A DNA stretch of 64,000 nt from Argyresthia goedartella (taxonomy: Eukaryota; Arthropoda; Insecta; Lepidoptera; Argyresthiidae), in NCBI GenBank assembly GCA_949825045.1, contig OX463808.1, forward strand, positions 23,063,674 to 23,127,673, given 5' to 3'. The first letter of the stretch is position 1. The number at the start of each line of letters is the position of its first letter. Shown piece after piece: positions 1-10,894 of the stretch. The notes beneath the pieces are model-generated. The model worked only from the letters and a program-made list of their open reading frames with translations. It ran no database searches and was not told where the DNA came from. A program made the position numbers and the translations under genes.

Positions 1-558
1 CAGTGCCTACAAGCTGACTTTGATATATGTGAAAATTTCTGTGAGTCAAATAAACTACTTTTAAATGTTGATAAATGTTTCGTGATCAGCTTTAGTCTGT
101 AATAAAGATTTAAATCGTGTCTCACTAGTCCGTGACCTGGTTTCATCATGGATTCTAAACTGTATTGTGTCCCTCATATAGATATCATGCTATCTCAAGC
201 CTACAAACAGCTAGGTTTTATATTGCGCGTCGGTAAACCTTTTAAAAACGTATTGACGTATAAAATTTTATATAATAGTTATGTACGCAGCAAATTGGAG
301 TTCGCATGCTCAGTCTGGTATTCATTCTACAACTTATACAAAGACCGTATAGAAAGAGTACAGAAGAAATTTATTAAAGCTATCGACTATCGTTTGGGTT
401 CTGCACATATAGATTATATTACTTCAGCGAAGAAATACAACATTAGTCTACTCATTAACCGCCGTGACTACATTGATGTAACTCTGCTTTATAAAATCAT
501 AAATAACCATGTTGATACATCTTTGTTACTGCATAAACTTTGTTTTCGAGTGATATGA
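1..558 (+). pseudogene. LINE-A reverse transcriptase, C-terminal remnant (Jockey-like)
   Basis: This is the C-terminal part of a non-LTR reverse transcriptase, cut by the window edge. Frame 1 from base 1 reads NKLLLNVDKCFVISF, text typical of the stretch after the RT palm, and hits TAA TAA at 100-105. Recognisable sequence (KDLNRVSLVRDLG) goes on in a neighbouring frame and returns to frame 1 near base 140, so two compensating one-base indels broke the gene. From 148 it is open to TGA at 556-558, with thumb and C-terminal text such as LSQAYKQLGFILR and RSKLEFACSVWY. The catalytic palm lies outside the window. The Jockey assignment is by remembered family resemblance. Confidence 0.85.
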
Positions 559-1003
559 ATAAATTAAAGCTAAAGCTTTTTGGTTGTGTTATTTCTGTAA
601 TGTTTATTATAAATTGTTATTATTTGCACCTACCCGACACCAGTTTAGCTTATTGCCGATGTCGGGCTGACTCCATCTTTTTCGTCTTATTAAATATTAA
701 AATACTAAATTAACTTAAAATAAAAATAGATACCTTCATAAAAATACAATTTAAATCTTTCTATAAATAGTCATAAATAGTGTGAGATTTTCGTGTTGTT
801 GCATGTCGGCTGTCGTCAGTGTGTTGAAATTGTTTGTTAAGGTTTGTGCAATTTGACCTTTTGTTATTTTTGTCATTTTAGAATAAAGGAAACTGTAAGT
901 CTACAATAAGAAATTAATCAGCATGTCTGTATAATCGTATATTTTTGAATGTGACTGTTTGTTTCTTATCGAAATAAATAAATTAGAAAAAAATAAATAT
1001 TGA
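559..1003 (+). mobile_element. 3' untranslated tail of LINE-A
   Basis: The AT-rich stretch directly after the RT stop contains a short imperfect inverted pair (cccgacaccag / cgatgtcggg at about 632-666). It ends in A-rich sequence with AATAAA-like motifs around 975-1003, as expected for the 3' UTR and tail of a non-LTR element. The end is approximate. Confidence 0.5.
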
Positions 1004-1308
1004 TCACCAAAATGTCTTAGGATTATCATTTTATGTAGTTATAAAACCTGTCATTTTTATTTATCGACCTAAAACCGAACATAAATCAACCAACTTAACT
1101 TTACTTTGGTTAAACCTAGGTTTAGCCGTTTAGGTATTTATTACTAAATACCTACTTTGGGCTTTAACCGAGGAGCTTGAGCAACCGGTTAAACCAAGAG
1201 TAAACCGCTCTTCTAGCTTTAGCCGTAACAAATACATATCATTCATTGGATATTTTACTGACCATCGAGCTCCATAATTTTCGATTCTTCTTTTATGACG
1301 TGCTTGGT

Positions 1309-1433
1309 GACTAGCTAGAAGGTGGAATAAGATTCAACTCAAACTCGAGTAACCTTTGACAACTACGTACAGATTTATGTGCTGTTATGAATGTTCACTC
1401 GAGCAAAGTCTTATTCCGCCTTCTAGCCAGTTG
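1309..1433. repeat. imperfect foldback (about 40-bp arms)
   Basis: The left arm around 1309-1350 (gctagaaggtggaataag) is the imperfect reverse complement of the right arm around 1396-1433 (cttattccgccttctagc), and both inner ends carry ctcgagt/actcgag. It may be a small MITE. No coding potential. Confidence 0.55.
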
Positions 1434-2159
1434 CCCTAAGAATAGATTTTTAGCAAACCTTCTTTCGTCAAATCATACCCATCACTAAAACAAATTATGA
1501 CACTTCTTGCTAATCTATGTTCAGATTTTCGTCGAAAGTGGAATTTTGGGAAATAATGTTATTTCTAAGCATTATTTAGACTAGTTTTTAGTGAATTCTA
1601 GTGTATTTATGTTTTAAATTGTCGCTACAGCTGAATGTGGCAACCAACATCGATGATCTCTTTGGAATATCGAGTTTCCCGATCACGTGAAATTTATTAC
1701 ATAGTGGGCCAAGTCAGAATGCCCATACTTTAAATGGTTTGATGTAACAGACGAGTTTCCCTTAAGTCCTCATATTTATTAAAATGATATCAGTATTTTG
1801 GTTTTACATTGAACGACCTAGCCGTCCGCCGCCGCTATAAAACCAGCGAATATATCTAAATCAAGTATACCTGTCTGTTTGCAGTTTGGACTGCAATGGA
1901 TACCCTAGCTTCCGTCAACCGTATTCTACATAATTTAAACAAAAAGTAAAACTTTAGAAAAAAACGACATCAATTAAACCCTATTTGTTACAAAACATCC
2001 ATACATGTCATCATTAATTGAAAAAAAACCTTTATTTCTTTTTGATCTTATCATCATCATCATTAACGCCTTCTCCTCCATTTCACCATTATCCATTATG
2101 TCGAGAATACATTACTGATCAACCTTAATAAAGTTATAATATCGCAACTAATAGGTAAT
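1434..2159. other. no recognised feature
   Basis: AT-rich non-coding sequence. I see no open frame of useful length, no repeat shared with the rest of the window and no RNA gene. Confidence 0.4.
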
Positions 2160-2450
2160 ACCCAGTATGGGGCAGTTCTAGTGATCATCTGTAGTCTTCA
2201 TCATCAGTTCCATCCAAAAAAAATGATGCTTCCCGAGAGTAAATGCACGAAAATACAAAAATAATATACTATAATAATACAAATATAACTATGAAAATTC
2301 AAAAATCGCTATAGGGATGCCGGTAATATTTGAAGAGTTCCATTGATTTCTCCTGAATTCCATCATCAGATCCTGACCGGATGTCAACGACACCAATCGG
2401 AAGGTAACCATTCAAACCAAAAATCTAATTTTAAAATGGGTCCATCCGTC
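2160..2450. repeat. dispersed repeat, copy 1 (related copy near 45740-45995)
   Basis: Shared landmarks with 45740-45995, in the same order: a 'catcagttcc' block, 'ccgagagcaaatgcacga', then a '...tttgaagagtt' block followed by sequence rich in 'ctcctg...ttc'. I associate this repeat with lepidopteran genomes, but its class is unknown to me. The copies are strongly diverged. Confidence 0.5.
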
Positions 2451-2529
2451 TTGGCGCAATCTAAATCAAAGTCATAGTTAAAGTAGAAATTTCTTTATTA
2501 ATGTAGATATTTACATACTTAGTAAACGT

Positions 2530-2895
2530 CATTTTTCTCTTCACTACATTGGACCACTGTGGGAGAAAAAAGAGCGAAGAAACTCCCACAGAATGATTTT
2601 AGATCTCTTTTAAAAATTGGTTGTGTTATACAAATATTAAAAAATTAATTATTATAAATAATAAGCAGGAATAAATAATTACAAAATTATTAACAACGAG
2701 TTCTGTGTTGAGTTAGATTTACCCCATACAGTCCCGTCATTTAAGTGATCTTGATCATTGCAAGATCCCTTTTTCAACAGTCGTTTTTACATGGTCTTTT
2801 AAATTGCTCAAATGGCAATTTCAAAATTCCCAGAGGTTTTTTGTTGTAGTAGAGAATGCACCAACACTTGAAAGAATTGCTAACTTTCGCTAGTC
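2530..2895. repeat. dispersed repeat, copy 1 (copy 2 at 7648-7975)
   Basis: This stretch and 7648-7975 share a long collinear sequence: 'aactcccacaga', 'tcttttaaaaattggttgt', 'ttctgtgttgagttagat', 'cagtcccgtcattta', 'aatggcaattt', then 'agagaatgca' and 'taactttcgc'. The upstream part 'ctacattggaccactgtggg' recurs in diverged form near 44778. The element is probably an antisense LINE tail, but its class is not proven. Confidence 0.65.
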
Positions 2896-3000
2896 TTAAT
2901 CGGGACGAAACTAGGCTCACAGCACTTATTCACGGTCACTTTATTTATCTTGCTGGAATGTCGTGAAGCAGAAGAAGTCAAAAACTCAGATGCTTTGACA

Positions 3001-3390
3001 TTATAAACATGTTATACATGATCCATGATGTTTTAAATCTTTTAAATTATAATATTTAATCTTAATCAGAATCAAGCAAGCTCTTAAGTAATTCCCAATG
3101 CAATAATCACCCTGCACAAACGCGGTTGCTAAAGATTGAATTATATTATAATAATCCGCTCCAGTGCAGGAAATGGCTCGGTTGGATACCGGTTCTATTA
3201 CAGAAATCCGGTCGGATATCGACGGCCCAGCGGAAGCCATCAGACGCCTTTCCAGTGGTGGGCTTACTGCAGTGAAGGTCCTGGGATTCAGACACGACTG
3301 TTTATCATGTTTTCGTGACTATAAAAGTCAAATCATCACGATATATGTATTATTTAATAACGTAACTGCTCAACAGTCAATCTTATAAGT
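3001..3390. other. GC-richer patch open in three frames; identity unknown
   Basis: Between about 3155 and 3305 the sequence is less AT-rich than its flanks and open in two plus frames (3136-3318 and 3164-3388) and one minus frame (3001-3240). One plus frame reads GYRFYYRNPVGY and TPFQWWAYCSEGPG, which looks protein-like but which I cannot assign. No splice sites or partner exons are evident. It could be an exon remnant of a host gene or a transposon piece. Confidence 0.25.
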
Positions 3391-3985
3391 AAAAGTTACG
3401 CGACTCAAAATGCTATCAACATCGTATTGAAGTAATGTTAGCGTGTAATACGAGTTAGTGCATCTTATTTTTAAACAACTTGTAATCTTGATTGTATAAA
3501 CTTCTATGCGACTGTTTTGTATGACTATTATACAACTGTCAGTAGTATAACTAGTTCTGTCGTCTTAGTAACGTCTATATGACTTTTACACCGACATTAA
3601 TCGTTTATTAGAGTCGCGAGAACTACTTATACGTGACGATCGGATAAGTGTGATAAATTGCACTCTTATATGATTTTAAATCAATTTGAACACTTAAACT
3701 ACTATTCAATGACTAAAACTATTGGTGTACAAAAATTCAGTAACTTTACAACCACAGCCATTCTTTTCTATATTTTTAAAAATAAAAATTCGTCGTTAAA
3801 ATTAATAAAAAAAACTGGGAAAGTGTAAAAAGAAGTGGAGCTTTTAAAAAGAAATGTATAACATCCATTCTGCGCTTATTACGTCTAATTGTAATAGATT
3901 GAATATTTACTACATGAAAAGTCAACTGGGGTTGGTTCCGTAAAAAAATGAATTTTGAACACAAGAGAATTGAGTTTTGTGCAGA
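3391..3985. other. no recognised feature
   Basis: AT-rich, without usable open frames or recognisable repeats. A short minus-strand open frame at 3776-3964 has low-complexity composition and no recognisable domain. Confidence 0.35.
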
Positions 3986-3989
3986 GTGG

Positions 3990-4670
3990 GTCTAAGCATT
4001 ACGATGTTGCTTGAAGTGCAGAAAGTAGATCTAGTGGTTCTATAACAGTAGAGTCAGAAGAATAGGAAGTAGATGAAATATTTGATAAATTATGGCTTAG
4101 TGATAGTTCCGATTATGAAAGCGTAAACGAAGCCAGTAAAAATTATATACTTCGCGATGATTTATAAAATAGGCTATTCATTTCAATATTACACAAGATT
4201 ATATGAAAGAGATAAACAAATTCTGGTCAAGAGAACGCCCTGTTCAATTCCAAAAGATCCACGAACACTTTTAAATTGTCAAAAAACAAAAATATCCATA
4301 ACTCCAGTTGGTTCTGGTCATAATTGGCATAATGGCCTTATACTATGCTGAAAGTTATCTTATTACATTAAGACAATGTACTAAAGAGCATATTGGCGGC
4401 TAATAGTATTAAAAAGTTCCGAAGATCAAGTATGGCCAATATTGTGCAACATTCCACCGTTGGTCGTGGGTGTGTATGAGGGTTTATTGATGAATTACGA
4501 GAGCTTTACCGCAATAATTTAAAATTTAATACACGACAGACAATTGAAGCAACAACCACAGCAAAACTGAGGGATTATATATGCGATTCTCCTGCAAGAG
4601 CATTATTTAAAGGTACCGCATTTAAAATCTATTTGCATGACCATACTAAGATAAGATGTAGTGAATAATC
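3990..4670 (+). pseudogene. decayed transposase, EnSpm/CACTA-like (tentative)
   Basis: Scattered frames give pieces of one protein: an acidic N-terminal stretch (DKLWLSDSSDYESVNE, about 4085-4135), then KSSEDQVWPILCNIPPLVVGVYEG-type text split across about 4410-4485, then FIDELRELYRNNLKFN and KLRDYICDSPARALFKGT (about 4487-4620). The pattern 'S..QVWPIL..I..L.VGVYEG ... ICD.PARA' matches a transposase-like family common in invertebrate genomes that I link loosely to the EnSpm/CACTA superfamily. There are several frameshifts and stops (for example TGA at about 4477), so it is dead. Family assignment is from memory. Confidence 0.5.
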
Positions 4671-5261
4671 CTTTCCTTTCGTATTTTCTCGGAAATGTTC
4701 GTTTTTGTCTTACTGTCTTGTCTTACAATTTGACATTAAATAGTATAGTTATAGTGTATATAAAATAGTAATTCATTTTAATATGAAATGTTTTGTTAGG
4801 TGACTATTTCATCAGTACCTATAGGTAGTAGGGAGTAGAATTTTACTATATCTAATATCAAGAACGATATCTAGCCTACTATGTTATTGAATACGTTTTA
4901 TCTATGATACATTATATCATCACCGATTTGATGCTTTAAAGTAACAACGGTGTTGGGCAGTAATTTTAGTTGCATTAATCATTCTAAGTTGACTGCACAA
5001 TCAAGAACGAGAGTGCAAGTCCAACGCAAATAGAAGTGCAGCCTTGTGCATCTTTGAGCGAAATATTCTCTTTCTGGCAATAATGATGTCGGCAGAAGTA
5101 GAACAACTCGTCGATTTTAGAATAATTAGGACTGGAACCGCCTTGGAAGTGAAATCCCTACCAGACAGTATGACATTTTATGCAGGGGCTGAGGCTACAT
5201 ACACACAGATTATGATAAAAGATGCAAACAAATTCTTTGTCGCAACTGGTCAATACAAGTT
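4671..5261. other. unassigned, one short plus-strand open frame
   Basis: Mostly AT-rich. A 95-codon open frame at 5044-5331 runs into the element that begins near 5262, so only its first two thirds could be native. I recognise no domain in it. Confidence 0.3.
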
Positions 5262-6215
5262 TTTTTTACCGACTTCAAAAAGGAGGAGGTTCTCAATTCG
5301 TCTGTTTTTTGTGTGTTTGTTACGCGATTAATAAATCAATTACAAACAGATTTTAATGATTCTTCTTTTGATTTGTAGGTCATACTTCAGAGGTGGTTCC
5401 ATACAAATTTTATCCAAATTTATGTAGCACTTTTTGAAAAATCAACAAATACAATAAAAAGTATTTTTTTGTATTTGTTGATTTTTGATTTTTTTCATTT
5501 GATTCAGATTTGATTCAGATGACTTTTTGGTTTGTAGTTCCGTGCAGCAAAGGTTTTGGTGAGGAATTTTCACATACACAGACTTCATTCACATCCCGAC
5601 CAGGGAGGAAATATAGTTTAAAAAAACTAAAAAACACACTTTTAAAGCACTTCGAACTAAAAAGTTAAAAATAATTTATAATATGACCTTAAAACAATAA
5701 TGAATAAAAAATACTATTATTATTGTGAAACAAAAAGCGTCGGGCGCTCGATGTACGAAAGATATGGAACAAAGCGCCCGACGCTTTTTTTTTCACAATA
5801 ATAATAGTATTTTTTATTCATTATTGTTTTAAGGTTATATCAATTTTTTTTGTTTAACTTTTTAGCTCGAAGTGCTTTAAAAGCGTGTTTTTTAGTTTTT
5901 TTAAACTATATTTATTTTTCACATTTTAGTTCGAGTGCGCGAGCCGGAAAGTAAGTAGACTGTTTTATCAATCCCAAAAATACGAGAAATTAATTAATCC
6001 TGGTGATCCTAATCAGGATAATGAGATAAACTTATGAAATTATTACATTGTCGCTGATTCTTGATAAGTGTACAAAGTTTGAATTGAATCTATCCGTTTA
6101 AAGTGGGTCAAAATAGAGTCCAAAGGAGTCGGTTACATACAAACAAACAAACATACAGGTGAAGCTAATAAAAGCGTGATAATAAAAACAGGGCTTGAAC
6201 TTGAAGTCGGTTTTT
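5262..6215. mobile_element. non-autonomous element bounded by inverted 'accgacttcaa' ends
   Basis: The left end reads tttaccgacttcaaaaagga (about 5266) and the right end reads gaacttgaagtcggtttttc (about 6196), an inverted pair. Interior text such as 'gatttgtaggtcatacttca' and 'caaacaaacatacaggtgaag' recurs, as I recall, in many lepidopteran genomes. It encodes no protein. A very large palindrome (5611-5911) lies inside. Class is uncertain (MITE or Helitron-like). Confidence 0.6.
5611..5911. repeat. 139-bp-arm inverted repeat, 24-bp spacer
   Basis: The left arm 5611-5748 starts atatagtttaaaaaaact and ends gcgtcgggcgct. The right arm 5773-5911 is its near-perfect reverse complement, starting agcgcccgacgc and ending agtttttttaaactatat. 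Arms differ by a few bases and small indels. The spacer at 5749-5772 is short enough for cruciform extrusion. Confidence 0.9.
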
Positions 6216-7499
6216 CTTAAGTTTTAAGCTTGGTGAATTATTTACTTACAAAAGAACACTGGCTAAAAAGCCAATTGTGCTGCTTATACATCAGGCAGCA
6301 GGGAAATTAAGCGCTTGGATGCCGTCTCCGTCGTAAAATCTCCTTGTCATCAGTAGATAGAAGGGTTTATTTTATACAGAACGTATCAGGTGCGCCGTGT
6401 TATTGCATGTGACATCCCAGCGATGGTGGGGTCTGTTGCGTTGACTATAGAGGTTAAAATTGAGGGAAACGTCTTGAAATAATCTGTGCTATTTTCTTGG
6501 TACATCTTTTTCTTGTGGGGTCGTTGTTTTTGTATTGTATATTTTACATAGAATATTGGAATGGACGCACAGACAATTAAAGTGCGGTTGTCATCCATAT
6601 CCTTCAATATATTTTGTTACCAGCGAGTATTTTCGTACCATATTCAACTGTGGCCAAAGTCAGATCTAGACTTCCAAAAGTGGCTTCGTAGGATTAGACT
6701 TCCGTAGGATTCCAAAAGTGGATTAAGATTTTAGTATTTTTCGGGATCCTGGATTTTAAAATAGTAAGTATAATATAAAATTCTAAGGCTTGCACCAGAC
6801 TTTTGACAGCCTCTATTTAAAAATCACAATTTAAATACAACACGGCAATTGTAAGCAGGTACTTGGCTGCCCGACAATAGCGTGCATAGCGACAATATGT
6901 GCTTGACTATGAGCTCAACTTCTTATATTACACTTTTATATTATATGTTTTTTGAATATGTTGATTGCAGTACAATAAATAAATCATGAAATTATATCCA
7001 TGTAACTTGACCGAGTTGTACTTAAGTTACGTTTAAACTGAAATTAGTGGCTGGCAATAGTCTGGTGCATTTCTCCCTAATTCTGTCCACAGCCACAAAT
7101 AACCGGTTTAAGAGAACAGATACCGGATGTGCGTTGAGGCTTAAACAGGCGTCATATGTCCCCATCACAGTACACCTTTCAGCTCCTTTCAGCACTACCG
7201 GAACGACACGACATTGTGTCGGTTGCCTGCACCGAGTTTATCTTTCCGCTACATTTGTCGGGCGCCCGCCGCTGATCCGACAAAAATGCCCCCCCACACA
7301 CGTCCCTTGCCGACCGTTGCGGTGTCAATCCATGGCGAGCTGCTTTACTATGAATAAGTGGAGATTCATAGTTTTACTGAAAGTTCAGATCACAATACAA
7401 TAATTTCTAACCAAACGTTTATGTGACCGCATCGGTCCCCGAAAAGAAGGGCAAGCCAGGCTACGTAGAAAATTCATAATTGATGATTTATTTATTGTA
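6216..7499. other. unassigned repeat-like sequence with two short open frames
   Basis: A minus-strand frame (6386-6607, ending ...VNATDPTIAGMSHAITR) and a plus-strand frame (7047-7403) are present. The first looks like a fragment of a repeat-encoded protein, but I cannot name it. The segment 'aaggcttgcaccagacttttga' near 6785 resembles 'aaggcttgtaccacaccttttga' near 30250, so part of this stretch is a dispersed repeat. Confidence 0.3.
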
Positions 7500-7600
7500 G
7501 TTCAATTAAAATATACAGAAAACATATAGAATAAAAGTGTACAAAGGCGAGCTAATAAGAGATTTCTTCCGTCAAACCAGGGTTCGATAGGGGAAGTAGA
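7500..7600 (-). repeat. LINE 3'-tail fragment (tgtacaaaggcgag family)
   Basis: The stretch contains 'gtgtacaaaggcgagct' followed by 'agagatttcttcc'. The same blocks occur at 11320-11370 next to a minus-strand LINE and, inverted, at 43683-43722. I read it as the 3' tail of that LINE family on the minus strand. Confidence 0.5.
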
Positions 7601-7647
7601 TCGAGTGGGGGAGAACTTGCGTTCAAATAAAAATATAAACTCAAAGT

Positions 7648-7975
7648 CAAACTCCCACAGATTTATTTTTAGTCCTCTTTTAAAAATTGGTTGTATTTAA
7701 CTTATAGAATTATAACAATATTAATAATTATAAATAAAAACGGGAATAAACAATTACAAAAATTTTAACAGCGAATTCTGTGTTGAGTTAGATTACAGTC
7801 CCGTCATTTAATTAATCATCAACATTGTAATATCCCTTTTTAGACTAAGTTGCTATTAAATAATTTTTGAATTTTTTAAATGGCAATTTCGAAATCTCCA
7901 GAGGTGTCTTGTTGTACTAGAGAATGCACTGACCCTTGAAATAATTGCTAACTTTCGCGAACCTAACAGGGGCGC
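7648..7975. repeat. dispersed repeat, copy 2 (copy 1 at 2530-2895)
   Basis: Collinear with copy 1 from 'aactcccacaga' to 'taactttcgcg', with substitutions and indels throughout. Both copies are in the same orientation about 5.1 kb apart. Confidence 0.65.
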
Positions 7976-8220
7976 AATTAGTATGTGATTATTTCTTAGG
8001 TTATCATTACAGCTATCGCTATTTTTGGAAAATGTTGTAAGGTACTAGCATACATACATTATATTTTCGAAAATAAATTGAGTAGCTTCAGTTAGTACGT
8101 CAATTTCTTCAAAAAGGTATCTTAAAGAGCCTGTAAGTTTTAAGATATAAATTGCTAGAATAGCTCTTTTCTGTAAAATATAAATAGTTTGAATATCCGC
8201 TGCTTTCCCCCACAACAAGA

Positions 8221-8647
8221 TACAGTAGGAGATGACACTACAGACACCTACGGAGTCGGCGAGTCGCCGTTGCCGAGTCGGAGTTGCCGAGAGTCGGCGG
8301 CAACACTGCCGTCGTAAACACCGCCTCCGTATATATTTTTAGAGTTTTGAGTGTCCAAAGTGCAAATAGTGCTACAAACAGTGATAAATATCAATTGTCA
8401 TTCCCAATTTGCCGGAATAATATACAATTTCCTCAAAGGTACAGTAGGAGATGACACTACAGACACCTACGGAGTCGGCGAGTCGCCGTTGCCGAGTCGG
8501 AGCTGCCGAGAGTCGGCGGCAACACTGCCGTCGCCTCCGTATATATTTTTAGAGTTTTGAGTGTCCAAAGTGCAAATAGTGCTACAAACAGTGATAAATA
8601 TCAATTGTCATTCCCAATTTGCCGGAATAATATACAATTTCCTCAAA
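8221..8647 (+). repeat. tandem duplication of a 208/217-bp LINE leader unit
   Basis: Unit 1 (8221-8437) and unit 2 (8440-8647) both start tacagtaggagatgacacta and end aatatacaatttcctcaaa. They are nearly identical; unit 2 lacks 9 bp (taaacaccg) and carries a 't' to 'c' change in the GC-rich block. The GC-rich part (ggagtcggcgagtcgccg) can form local stems. Repeated 5' monomers are known in promoters of some non-LTR elements. The position, upstream of a LINE ORF1, fits that reading. Confidence 0.85.
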
Positions 8648-9326
8648 TCAATGTTTACAAAGACGATAAATTGAAGAAATCATGTGCCGTAATACACCGT
8701 AACGAGTGACAATGAACAATAGTGCTAGTGACTGAAAAATACTTGTGTAATCATCTGATCAGTGAAAAAATCATAACCTAAAAGTGAAAAAATACAAATC
8801 ATTCTTCTGTATCGATCGATCAAGCAAATTCCAATAATTCTGTACCTACTAACGCTTCCTAGCGACGAGTAGCGAAACTATCTCACAAACACATACGTTA
8901 CCTTATTTCGCCAGAAGTAGTAAAAGGTGTTTGGCAGGAACGGTTAAGTCGAGGCGTTACGCCTAGACATTTTGCAAAGACGCAGGTTCGCTCCCCAAGC
9001 AACAAAAATATTTTTTCTTTTTTAAGAAATAAAAATATACGACTGCAGATGGTGTAAGTACTGCTACTATTAAGTAGCGCCACAAGACACCATCCAATGA
9101 TTTGAGAACTACAGATAGAAGAACTAAAAATCAAACCGATACCAAGCCAGCGAGCAGCATCTGTAAGGAGTAGCCAAACAAATACACGAAAATATAGTGA
9201 TGTTAAATTGACAACACAGTGGTTTTAAAAACTTCCGCAAGATGCCACTACCTTAAAAACTTGCAAGTGCAGTTCAACATGCAAGAGAAACGAATATATC
9301 CAGTGTTTTACGTGCAGACAGATATT

Positions 9327-9614
9327 ATGTATATGTCGCAGGCAATTTGTTTGATTGCGCATTTTACAAACGGCGTCGTCCGTTTACAAACGCGCGCTGC
9401 TATGTAATATGCCGAAGGCAAATTGACACTCCTTTATGTTTAAAGCATTTATTGTTGTTCTTACATGTTCAACCTAACACGACCTTCACCTAATTTGCGA
9501 TTTTAATTTCAATTTGCAATTTGCCTTCGGCATATTACATAGCAAGCGCGTTTGTAAACGGACGACGCCGTTTGTAAAATGTGGAATCTTACAATTTGCC
9601 TGCCACATATACAT
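9327..9614. mobile_element. foldback MITE with about 98-bp terminal inverted repeats
   Basis: Left arm 9327-9425 and right arm 9517-9614 are imperfect reverse complements. Shared blocks include atgtatatgt, ttttacaaacggcgtcgtcc, gtttacaaacgcgc and atgtaatatgccgaaggcaa. The unpaired centre is 9426-9516. It has no coding capacity. It sits in the leader of LINE-B and gives two artefactual open frames over its arms. No clear target-site duplication was found. Confidence 0.8.
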
Positions 9615-9682
9615 CAGATATGCTCAAACTTCAGCTACAAACGCTATATACTTATTGAAATTACACAGCTGTCTAACTAAAA

Positions 9683-10794
9683 ATGGGAGAAATGTTTAAA
9701 GAAATCGAGTACCCCAGTAAATATAAAAAAGAGCCGCACAGTACAGTATGTAAATTCAACGTCGAGAATATGGAACCGACAACATAATGCATTGACACGC
9801 TCAACTAGCTTGAGCTCTCGATGATCAATCCTATTGACAACATCACACGTAGAAAACGAGAGGTCGAAATCGCAAGGGTCGAAACTAGAAATTCTTTTGA
9901 ATCCCTGGCCGATTCATTGCAGTCTGATACCGAGGCAGAAAATTCAATCACGGGAATGGTAGAGCCATCTTACATGAATAGAAGTTGCCCAGAATTAAAC
10001 AACATGATTGTGGGTAGAGAAGACAAAATTACAAAACTAGAATCATAGCTAAACTCAGCAGAACATGAAATCGAAATTATGCTATCTGAAAACTGTAAAC
10101 TAAAGAAAGAGCTAGCAGAATAAAAGAAAATTTCGACCACCTAAAAAAATTATGCATTGACCCAAATGTTACAAAGAACTAGGAAAAGCTAAATGAAATC
10201 AATAAAACGTTACCTGCAACTTTAGAGGAAGAAAAGGTAGAAGAAAAGAACAACACAGCAAATTATAGTCATATCAATATTGAACATAAACTACCACAAT
10301 CTAAAAGAGCACAGTCACATAAAAAACCACAAATATGCATGGTAAGTAACAATAAAAATATTAAAATAGCGCAATTGGAGTTTGAAATGTTTAACGATGA
10401 ATTTGAATACCATCATTTTCGCTACCCTAATGCTGGAACTGAAAATCTACTAGAATGTTTTGAAAAACTGACAAGAAAATTAAACAAATACGACTACGGC
10501 GTACTATTTCTAGGCGAAACCGATTTTAAAAAAACTGAAAATTTTGAAGATCTCGTCGTGAAAATTAAAGAAATTTTAAGGAAGATTGTGAATACAAACG
10601 TGATCATTTGTGTACCAACATTCAAATATGGCACTACATTATATAATATTAGAGTAGAAAATCTTAACACAATGTTACACAGAAACAATAAAGACAGTGA
10701 ATATGCTTACTTATTAGACTCTAATCTACACTTAAGATGCGACTTAGAAAAGTTCAATCGACATGATAGTAGAATAAACACGCAAGGCTTTTGA
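9683..10794 (+). pseudogene. LINE-B ORF1: coiled coil plus esterase-like domain
   Basis: Starting with MGEMFKEIEYPSK at 9683, the reading passes several stops and frameshifts (around 9784, 10048, 10120 and 10180). The middle (about 9860-10260) is rich in E, K, L and N with heptad-like spacing, which suggests a coiled coil for ORF1p self-association. The last part, 10339-10794, is open for 151 codons and reads YDYGVLFLGETDF and VIICVPTFKYGT, then NLNTMLHRNN. That resembles the SGNH/esterase-like domain of CR1-type ORF1 proteins, though the catalytic Ser block is not evident. Domain name is inference. Confidence 0.6.
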
Positions 10795-10894
10795 ATTATT
10801 TTCCATTTAAAATAATTTGTATTAAACTTAAGTAACTATAACTTGTCAAGCATAATCAGAAAAGATATTCGTCCTGAAATCAACAGGTTTTTTC

